Shown one piece after another: positions 55,433 through 64,000 of a stretch of 64,000 bases of DNA. The position numbers and the translations under genes are program-made. Source of the DNA: Erodium maritimum (taxonomy: Eukaryota; Streptophyta; Magnoliopsida; Geraniales; Geraniaceae); assembly GCA_963921825.1 (NCBI GenBank), contig OY997594.1, forward strand, positions 18,171,001 to 18,235,000. The letters run 5' to 3'. The notes under the pieces were generated by a model. It did not search any database, was not told the DNA's origin, and saw only the letters and a program-made list of their open reading frames with translations. The first letter of the stretch is position 1. Every line of letters begins with the position of its first letter.

Positions 55433-56925
55433 AGATTAGTGAAATAAGTGTGTGGAGGTAGAAGAACTGTTTTTTAGAATAAAAAGCATATTTCATTAAA
55501 TAGCAAAGAGAGTCATTATAATGGTTAGTACTCTTGGAGGGATAGTGATCCAATAACCTTCAGAAACGTTATAGTCACTGTAGCAAGTACATGAAAAGTA
55601 AGTAAAACACAAATGTTAACCAAAACTAAGACATAAATGAAAACCAAAGGGTTCCAACTACCAAGAACCGCTCAAAGTAGGGCCTGAACGCTGCTTGGTC
55701 CCTGCTCTTCAAGGACTCATTTTGTCAACTGAGCTACCGAACTTGAACCTAACAGTGTGGCTGGGAGGAATGGTTTGTCTCAGGGACCCCTCCCGGAGTA
55801 AGTCTCTAGAGCCAGGGATTCCTATCATCCCTCATGGCGGGGCTGCTTCCCCTCCCTCTCTTGGTCCTCCAGCGGCTCTCTCGCTGAATCCCTCTTTGAA
55901 TACCCAGGGAGACCTATCCCTGAAGACTGACAAAGTTCGTGAGGGTAAGGCACCACCTTGAACCGGCCATGATCCTAAAGGAACGGGTTAGGTACCGTGT
56001 CCGAGATCAGAAGGGGCTCATTTCCTCGAGATGACCCAGTCATAGGTACCGTGTCCGAGACCAAAGGTGCAAATCCCGACGGCGGTGGAGGTGCTTCCCG
56101 TCCCCAATCCGTGGCATACGGCTTGTCCACCTTGTCGGTCTTGAATTCCCAGATGGAATCATCAAAGCGAGACATGCCTTGCACATCCCAATCACAATCT
56201 TATACCATGTGACCGATCCTCCCACAATTGAAACAAAAAATGGGTAATCGATCATATGTTAGTCACCAAGACCGGATCTTGGTACTCTCGAAAGCGCATG
56301 ATCATGGTGTGCCGAAGAGGTCGATGAATATCCATTCAAAATCCGACTTTCACTGTACCACCCCAACAGAGGCCTCATTGATCGCATAGGATTTCTACGT
56401 GCTCACCCGATATAACACCTATAACCTCCTCAGTCGCCTTCGTCCTGACAGGCGACAGTATCCTCCTAGCATGCACACACAATTGAAACCGGTCTAGATG
56501 CAAAAGATCTCGAGCTAAGGGGTCAGTGATCTCCAATAGTAGTGCATGGCCGTGAAAACACCACGACTCGTTATGGCGGACCCAGACCCGAGCCTCAAGG
56601 GACACGAAGTAGAATGCAAACGTGTCGGGTTCTAGGTCCTTGACCACCACACTCATGCTAGCTCGGCCATATGCCCGTGTGATGACCGACATCAGCAACT
56701 CCTTTCGGGGTGGGTTGTATGGTACGACGACCTCCACCGTCTCATCCTCCATGAGGCAGCATAAAGAGAAATTGGACTGGAGGTCCCCCATCGATGATGG
56801 AAAAACGGGAGGAACCAGAGTTCTAACGAAGGTGGTCAACGCCTTGATGGGGTCGGAACCCTAGGAGGAGAGGTGGTCGGCTTCACTGAAGCATGATGCT
56901 CTGAAACCCTAGCCACAATAGCCGC

Positions 56926-59525
56926 TGTAAGACCCGCTCCCGGTCGAACCGGTGGCTTTTCAAGCAAGTTTGACTTTCTATCGGAAAAGTCAACCGATGA
57001 CTCAGGAAGTCACTCGGGGCTTTTCCGGAACCCAAACGACTTAGCCATCATCACGGTTGACTTAAGAGGATGAATTCCTTTCGTTTGAGTATAATGTTGG
57101 AGGAAGTCAAATTTAGCCAAAACGGGACTTTTTATCGACTAAAAGCATTATTTTATTGTGCTGGAATTTATTTTGGAAAACTAAATAACCTACTTGGACA
57201 CTTGTCCCTTTTTGGTTGAAAGAGAGAAAGGGGAGTGGTCTTGGACCATTATACCCTCCCAAAAGCTTCTACAAGGGATTCTAGCTCAAGGGCTTTTAGT
57301 CATTTGACACATCTAGGTATTATATGAGTTTGGAAAAGCAAAACCAACCTATTTTGCTTGGTGTAGTCGAAAATTGGAGGAGGAGCAAGAGAGAGGAGCT
57401 CCCATGGAGCTTTGAAGAAGAAACAAGGAAAAAGAGGCTACTTGAAGTCTTCCTCTAGCCATCCCTTCTCCAAATCCTTACCATCTTCTTCATCTCACTA
57501 TCCTAGAGTTAATGGAACTCTCTAATCCTCATTTCCCTCCATCTCTTTTCATGGGTTTTGGTTGAAATTGCTAGATGTTGTTGGGTTTGAGTAGAAATGG
57601 TGTGAGATGTTGTTGATGAGAAGCTTTGTTGGGTTTTTGTGAGAAATCCTTAGTTTGTTGGAGCTTTTAAGTTGGTTTTGATTTGTTGAATCATTAGAAA
57701 CTTGCTTATTTGTTGATTCCTACCATGGGTAGAGGAGTATTGGAGGTCTTTGACTGTTTTGGGAGTTGGAAGTGGTGAAATTTGGGGTTTGAAGGTGGTT
57801 TTTCGGAGAAAATGAGCTGGAGGTTGAAGAAGGGCGAAACTGCCCTGGTGCGCCACGGATCCCGTGACGGGCGACGTCACGGCTCCGTGAGGGAGTCCGT
57901 GACGGCACTCGTCACGGCTCCGTGACGGTAACCGTGAGGGTTGGCGTCACGGGTCCTTGACCAGGTCCGTGGCCGAGCAGGGTGGCGGTTTCTTTGAGGG
58001 TTTTTCACCTTAGTTGACCTTGGTTTTGAGCTGAACTTTGGAAGGGTTTTGGGGCTCTTTCTTGCTGTCGAAGTGGAATATAATTAACGTTTCTTTGTGT
58101 CCAAGACTTTGGGAACCGAGCTAGAGCAGCAAAGATCACGCCGGGACCCGTGTGAAGAACGGAGTGGTGACCACCGGGCTTATCATCAGAGTATTGAGAG
58201 GAAGACTTCGAGGTAGGGAAAGTTTTAATCTCTCGTTTAAATGCTTAGTATGCATGTTAGGCTAATAAAATCGGAAAGGTCCTAGAAATGTCTATAGGAT
58301 GCGAATAACTAGAATAATGGTCTTTCAATTACTAATAACCGGAAGTGTCTAGTGGTGAATGATTAGGATGCCAATCACTAGTGTAACTCGCTTTCAATAC
58401 TTGGGAATTGTTTTACTGGTAGAGCGGCCTTGGCAAAGCCCTCGGATTAGTTGTGTGTTAGGATCACATGCTTGGTTGCTTGGTTGTTTGGTTGCTTAGT
58501 GGATAGGCTAAAGAGTTTAATGGAACTAGATGAATTACATGCTAGAATGCTCGATTGAAGGTTTACATGTTTGGTCGATTAAACTCGTGCTTGACTGTTG
58601 AACTTATTTGAATGATTGCTTGTTTCCTTAAATGATTGATTGGAGCATCGAGTATGACTGGTTGTACCGAGCGGTGCAATCAGGTGATCGATGCACCGAT
58701 GGGTCGTGACTGGTAAGTGAACGGTAAGTTGTGATTGTGTTATTCGTGTGTTGTGATCATGTGATTCGTGTGCTGTGTGTTGTGGTGAAACGGTGATGCG
58801 TGAGCTATGTGTGATAGTGGATTGATGTTTGTTGGGAATGGATTGCTTCGTGTTTCGGTTTGAGTGTGTTACTCAATCATTATTTGATTATTATTATTGA
58901 ATTGCCCAAGTGTATACTTCCTATGGGAGTAATACCTTGGTTCCCGAGGACATAAAATCCCTTGGAGACGTTTCTGAGAATCCCGATGATAAGCGCCCTC
59001 AGGGGGTTGTTTCCGGTAGCCTCAATGATATGCGTCTCCTCTGGATTTGAGGGAAAATCCGAGAGGACACATCATATGTGGATCGGAGGGTGGTGACTTC
59101 ATGTGCCACGGCATTGATTGGATTACCTATTGCCCGTGATTGTTAAGAAGTATCTTGTTGACTTTGCTGATGAATTTATTGAGTTTAAAGTCCACCTTGT
59201 TATGTATTTTCCCTATTGAGCGCAAACTCACCCCTATGAGTTTATTGTTGTGATTACAGGCTTGATTGAGGAGTAGAGGCTCGGGAGCTTCTTGGTGTGG
59301 GTGTCTTGTAGAGACTTCGTTTTTATTTCATTTCAGTTTTGAACAAACTATGTTGGAGGATTATTATTACACCCCTGGAGGGTTATTTATGTTTTAAATT
59401 GAGTTATGTGGATTTGAGTTTTATATTGGAGATTTTCAGGAAGTTACTGTGAGTTATTGCCTTTTTAATCGTTTTATCCTAGTCATGCCTCGAGTCCAGG
59501 CAAGAACCGGATTTGGGGCGTGACA
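56926..59525 (+). mobile_element. LTR i: solo LTR nested in LINE C
   Basis: It starts TGTAAGACCCGCTCCCGG and ends GGGGCGTGACA. The perfect duplication GCCGC lies at 56921-56925 and 59526-59530. It is 2600 bp, non-coding, and the closest relative of LTR e in the window. Palindrome cluster at 57853-57975. Confidence 0.9.
57853..57975. promoter_or_regulatory. Palindrome cluster in LTR i
   Basis: CACGGATCCCGTGACGG followed by GACGTCACGG and repeated CCGTGACGG/GTCACGG words. Slightly shorter than in LTR e (one unit lost). Confidence 0.5.
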
Positions 59526-60148
59526 GCCGCTGCCATAGGTAACAGCGGAGGCGTTGGGGTCGTGTCCGGTAAGTTCACCGGAGAATGAGGATCCCCCATG
59601 AAAGCTGGCGAGGCAACTTGAAGTTTGAGAGGCCGGTCCCGTTTGACCGTGGTCGTGATCAAAGTCGATGTGGTGTCCCCCAACGAGTAGACCACTAGTG
59701 GTTAGTCCTACAACAGTGAAGGTTGCAGAGCTTCATGCGAGGGTGGTGATGGAGGAGTTTTGGGTTGACGCTTCTTTTTCTTCCGTATCGGTTTGACAAA
59801 CCCAACCGGTGGTTTGGTAGGCATGATAAGGAGGAGGGGAGCGTGCTCACCTGATGATGGGTATCTGTCAATAACTAAGGCTGGTGACACAACAAATGAG
59901 GGAGACAATGGTACAAACATTACAAGAGGACTAGACAAAGCTAAGATAGACGATGCAAATATTGAGAGAGAATTTCCTTCTCAATTAAGGTTTTTGCTGG
60001 AGGGAGAAGATTTATTTGCCACTGTTGAAGATTTGGGAAGCAATTAATATTTAATTATCGGTAAAAAAAAATAAAAAGAATGAAATTTTAAGTTTAAATC
60101 TTGCATCTCGTGGCTTGATAGCATTAAATTCATAGGATAGTATATATA

Positions 60149-61330
60149 TTTTTTGAAACAAGTAAACGAGGAAGTGCATTACTGCAAATAAGAAACCATA
60201 CAAGGTAGGGCGTACAAGCCCTAGGTTGCAGATATTTGTCCGGGCCGACCGTAGCAAGCCCAGTGCTCATGGACCCATAGAAGATAGTTTGCTTTTGATC
60301 GCAGACAAAACTCAAGACATGCCCTTACCGACATTTCAGAAGTACTAAACATAAAAAAAAACTAATCCAACAAACGAAAGGAACTAACCAACCCAAACTA
60401 AAATAGTAATAAACATACCGCAAACTTGAAACCAGTGCTCTGATTGTTGCTTTCCCGAGACTTCCCAACACCGGTAGTCTCGGGTCTGTGGGTATAGTCC
60501 GTAGTCAGACCCTCCCACCCCCGTCGGGTCTCCTCATTTTGCCGAAGGAGGCCGTAACACCTCCGTCTGTGGATCCTTGAGACGATCCGTCTCCATCGAA
60601 AATTTACCTGCAGTTACCCGTCGGCTACATGTCCCCCTAGAGTTCCATCTGCCTAGATGACCCAGTTCCACCGCGAGACCACCCTCATGCGGCAAATATT
60701 GTGGCCGAGACGGAGGGACCTGCCTACCCTTCAGGTCTATACCGATCCCTATGGTGTGATCGGTTTGGCTCTCAATCACCGGATCGGGAAGTGAGCGGAC
60801 CGGTGCCGAGAGGATGACAGCCATAGGATGAAAGATGGTTGCCGGATCCGAAATGGAAACCGTTGGGGGGAGGTTCATGTCCAGCAAACTGGTGAAGGAT
60901 GGTTGGGGCGATGATCGGTAGAGGAGAACGTCGAGGTGTGGCCGGCGTGAGGCTCCTTCATGGGATCGAGGCCGGTTGTAGAGATTCATGCACGAGAATG
61001 AAGCAGGTTGCAAGGGGGTGGAGCGTTGGCGGACGCGAACGGTTGTTTGCTGCGCGAAGCAAACTGTGGCCAAAAAGAGAGGGTGGGTGGTTGTGATGGA
61101 TTAGAGGCCATGGAAGTGGGATAGGAGATGATGGAGGCGGCTGGAAAAAGAAGAGTTCAACCCTAAGGGGTTCTTGTGCAACCCAAAAGGGTCCTCCGAG
61201 AGCAGAAAAACAATGAATCCTTCACTGCAAACTTCAATTGATCTATGACCACAACCTATGATCAATCACACCACATGAAAGTCAGCGGCGGCGGAAAAGA
61301 ACCGAACCGCCGCCAAGCACTCTCTTTATA
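60149..61330 (-). mobile_element. LINE D: probable short LINE insertion, minus strand
   Basis: Poly-T (60149-60154) is followed by a 3'-UTR-like region and, on the minus strand, an ORF of about 180 codons (60534-61073) without a recognised domain or clear ATG. The 3' end resembles that of LINE B (TAATGCACTTCCTCG and TAATGCACTCCCTCG). It interrupts the duplicated flank of DUF569 copy 3. No target duplication was found, and the right boundary is approximate. Confidence 0.5.
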
Positions 61331-61515
61331 AATTTTTATATCAACATTGTTTACTCATACCTAAATATATAAGTGTTTAACTAATATGGTTTCTTGAGAC
61401 CGCAAATTCCTGAAGATATTAATAGAACATTAAATTACATATTAAATAAAGAGAATTGCACGCGTTTTTGTTATAGCGAGAGGAATGATTTTAATGGAAA
61501 ATTTTAATATAATAC
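61331..61515. other. AT-rich spacer
   Basis: No gene or clear repeat. Confidence 0.4.
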
Positions 61516-61543
61516 CCACTTAAATACTTTTTTTTATTTGTAA

Positions 61544-62737
61544 GTTTTTTTTATTAAGGGATGGGTTTTCGAAACAGAAAACAAGCCTAAGGGAGAACCC
61601 TCCAGATAACAAACCTAGAGCGTGTCACAACGACACCTCAAACCAGAACTAGACATCCCCATCACAGGGTATCAAGCGGGTCATCATACCCAGATTTTGC
61701 AAACAAGAAGCAAACAGAGCCCAACCAAGGGCAACAACCAAGCTAAACCAGAACTAAACCAAACAACAAAGAAAAGGATCGAGACACAACTCGTCCAAAA
61801 CAACCCATGTAGGGGCTTGGACTCATACTAAAGTAGATAAAAACCATGAATAACAACAGTGCCAACAAGGGCAACACAGAGAACCATCAAGAAAACCTAA
61901 AAACAAAACAAAACCCAGAAGCCCAAGCCAACCAAAAACATGCCAAATGAAACAGACTACCAAGTACCAGAGGGGAAAGTTCACTCAGTCCTCCATTATC
62001 CAAAGAGATGTTCCAGAGGAAGAGAACCCGCATCTTTCGATACCGAGTGAAAAAACCCCTCAAAGTCTCGTAACCTAGAAAACCCCTAGATCGGACTCTG
62101 ATGCCGCCGGCCAACACCGGAAACGACGAGTCTGACCTCTTTGAAAACCAGAGAGATTAAGGATTTGGAGGGAAAGGGACCATACCTGATAACTCCACCA
62201 AGCAGAAGCAGCCACCAGCAACCGCGCCACCAAATCCAAAGCCAAAACAAGCTCACCGCGATGTAGTCCTCTCCACTGCATAGAGTCTTCAGAATCAAAG
62301 CCAACCTGGCAACCCCTCCTTGGAGAACAAACTGCTCCGACGAGGCTCGGAACCCCAATGATCGAGAAAGAAGAAGAAATAAAGTGGATCTGGGGATTAG
62401 AGACCACATGGCGACAAGAACACTACGGCTCGAAGCGGATCTGAGACGATATTCATGGATCTATGATGAATCCCCATCTGGAACGGTAGGGAAACATCTC
62501 CCACTAGTATATCTGAGGAACCAAAGACAACTCGAGTCGAAAGAGATGCAATCGGAGTCAAAGGAAAGAAACGGAAGGAGAGGGAGATAGGGGAAAGAGG
62601 AGGAGGGGGAAAGGTATCCACCAGCATCGATACCAGCGTCAGAGGAGACCAGATTCAACGCCGACGACGTCGCAGGCAAGAGCTAAGGTTGGGAAAGCTA
62701 GTGAGAGGCGAGAGAAAAAAGTCCTTTAGGGTTTGTT
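61544..62737 (-). mobile_element. LINE E: short LINE insertion, minus strand
   Basis: A long duplication, CCACTTAAATACTT...ATTTGTAA, lies at 61516-61543 (with an extra T run) and 62738-62759. Poly-T is at the left end, reading CCCTTAATAAAAAAAAC on the minus strand. The 1.2-kb body has a 5' leader starting near AAACCCTAAAGG and short open frames, but no ORF1 domain or RT, so it is an internally deleted LINE. Confidence 0.75.
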
Positions 62738-62760
62738 CCACTTAAATACTTATTTGTAAT

Positions 62761-62984
62761 ATAATATTTTGTGATAATTTTTTTTAATATAATATGTTGT
62801 CAAATATTTAACTATATTTTAGTATCTAATCGTTAAATTTTTGTTATTTTTCCATGCAAAAAAATATAAGAAGTTTAAAATACCCCACTATGAAATTTAA
62901 AATTTGTCATACCTTTATCTTCAAAGTTTTAAAATCTATAATAAAAAATCATATTTTTATATATTTTACATATATATATATATA
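62761..62984. other. AT-rich spacer
   Basis: No gene. It ends in a (TA)n run at about 62970-62984, which may be the target of the next element. Confidence 0.45.
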
Positions 62985-63705
62985 AAAGGACGGGATAACG
63001 TGAGAACCAGGCTTATTGTGCGAACTGCGAATTCACAGGAGGGCGACACGTGTCTTTTACGCACGCGCGCGCATGCTGTTGGTAGCGCGCGAATTTTGTT
63101 GGCCGATGGACCGTGGTGGTGCTGGTACAATACGCACATAGTGCTGGTACAATACGCACACAGTGCTGGTACAATACTCATACAATACGCACACAGTGCT
63201 GGTACAATATGCACACAGTGCCGGTATAAATACGGTATAATACGCACATAGTGCTGGTACAACTAAACCCTAAAACAAAACCCTAAACACTAAAAAAAGT
63301 AATTCCAAAGTCCTAATATATGAATAAAGGAAATCAGAAAACCAAAAAAAAATTAAAAAAACAAATCCAGAATCTAAAAGTACGATTTTGACCTTCCAGC
63401 CCGTTCCCACCCAAAAAATGCTAGGGTTTTGTCAAATTATGACACTGACTCCAGCTCAAGTTGAATTCTACTGATTTAGTACATACACAAGTGCTGGTAC
63501 AATACGCACATAGTGCTGGTACATTACATGGACAAGTGATGGTACGTCATATACATGGGTGGTGGTATGCGCGCGTGAACATCAGCATGCGCGCATGTAA
63601 ACAGTAGTTGTGTGCGCGCGCGCGAAAAGGCCACATGTCGCTCTCTTGTGAGTTCGCAGTTCGCACAATAAGGCCTGGTTCGCATTTGATACCGAATATA
63701 TATAT
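62985..63705. mobile_element. Inverted-repeat element (Mutator-like termini possible)
   Basis: Arms at 62995-63062 and 63622-63690 are reverse complements (GAACCAGGC.TTATTGTGCG, AACTGCGAA, GCGACA.GTG). The possible 9-bp duplication ATATATATA on both sides is low complexity and so weak. The interior holds a 22-bp minisatellite, alternating CG/CA tracts near both arms and no transposase, so it is non-autonomous. Confidence 0.65.
63119..63262. repeat. 22-bp minisatellite in the inverted-repeat element
   Basis: Six or seven copies of GTGCTGGTACAATACGCACA plus two bases. Two more copies lie at about 63491-63524, after an unrelated 230-bp stretch. Confidence 0.85.
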
Positions 63706-63726
63706 GGATGATATCCAATACAAACC

Positions 63727-64000
63727 CCTCTTATTGTGCAAACTAAAAATTAATCTAAGCCACTGGATACGGTCAAGATGACAGCATCAGAGCATGCGCG
63801 ATACTGACACGTGTCCTTTAGAATTTGTTTTATGGCTAACACACTCTAGAATTTATGCTTGGATTGGTGGGGGATAAAAACTGTCATTTCTGATAATATA
63901 ATTTAGTGGTTCAAGTACTGAAATCAGTTGGGTCCTTTAAGAGTTAAAAAGGAATGGAATTTGTTATTCTCCATCACCATTTGGAGTATTTGGCTTGACA
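63727..64000 (+). mobile_element. Second, partial relative of the inverted-repeat element
   Basis: CTCTTATTGTGCAAACT and TGACACGTGTCCTTTAG match the left arm of the preceding element in direct orientation (TTATTGTGCGAACT, CGACACGTGTCTTTTA). It starts only about 25 bp after that element and runs out of the window. Confidence 0.45.

Larger units (their letters stand above)
55466..59998 (-). mobile_element. LINE C: ORF1-only LINE, minus strand, interrupted by LTR i
   Basis: The 12-bp duplication GGAGG(T/G)AGAAGA lies at 55454-55465 and 59999-60010, with poly-T at the left end. ORF1 on the minus strand covers 55975-56839 (DUF4283: ASMSVVVKDLEPDTFAFYF, WCFHGHALLLE) and continues beyond LTR i at 59526-59940. 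The knuckle at 56194-56235 keeps its three Cys and the His but has an in-frame TAA between the His and the last Cys. No RT is present. Net length about 1.93 kb without LTR i. Confidence 0.82.

Overview
The window is nuclear DNA of a flowering plant, most likely a eudicot. The evidence is nested plant-type LTR retrotransposons with 5-bp target duplications, L1-type LINEs whose ORF1 is of the DUF4283/CCHC or RRM type, a Ty1/copia element primed by initiator tRNA-Met, PIF/Harbinger-like sequence, and a dispersed gene family of the plant DUF569 type. The species cannot be named from this. There is no rRNA, tRNA, CRISPR array or bacterial-style operon. Most of the window is mobile DNA in several insertion layers.

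Host genes: three DUF569 paralogues lie on the minus strand at 8.6-9.8 kb, 28.0-28.8 kb and 50.5-51.5 kb. All carry an N-terminal beta-trefoil-like DUF569 region followed by a low-complexity Ser/Pro-rich tail. In copies 1 and 3 the tail is a tandem array of SPxR-containing units. Copy 3 has lost its start codon and much of the domain. Copies 1 and 3 share 5' and 3' flanks, so they come from one duplicated block that insertions later pulled apart.

Layout: 1-5.2 kb is a decayed minus-strand L1-type LINE. 5.2-8.2 kb is an AT-rich element with about 240-bp inverted arms, into which an ORF1-only RRM LINE inserted (5546-7395, 13-bp target duplication). 8.4-10.3 kb is DUF569 copy 1 with its flanks. 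10.6-11.3 kb is an unassigned open frame. 11.4-25.3 kb is a PIF/Harbinger ORF1-like pseudogene split by a tower of LTRs: LTR d at 11553-24583 contains LTRs a, b and c, and b contains a further unrelated 1.66-kb element. 25.3-27.7 kb holds TE fragments including a LINE ORF1 with an intact CCHC knuckle. 28.0-28.8 kb is DUF569 copy 2. 29.5-46.4 kb is an unidentified gene-like sequence split by three LTRs (e, f, g), and g contains a nearly intact 7.2-kb Ty1/copia element. 46.7-47.9 kb is an inverted-repeat element between direct repeats. 48.2-50.2 kb is a LINE ORF1 carrying a 506-bp internally deleted LTR (h). 50.3-60.1 kb is DUF569 copy 3, whose upstream flank was hit by LINEs A, B and C, with LTR i inside C. 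60.1-64 kb has LINEs D and E and inverted-repeat elements carrying a 22-bp minisatellite.

The dominant feature is one family of long (2.6-3.1 kb) non-coding elements running from TGTAAGA(A)CC to GGCGTGACA. There are nine insertions, all behaving as solo LTRs with 5-bp duplications, and none has an internal domain. They carry clusters of short CCGTGACGG-type palindromes and copy-specific minisatellites. The other notable findings are the repeat-tailed DUF569 family and the run of LINE copies that keep 5' and 3' ends but lack reverse transcriptase.
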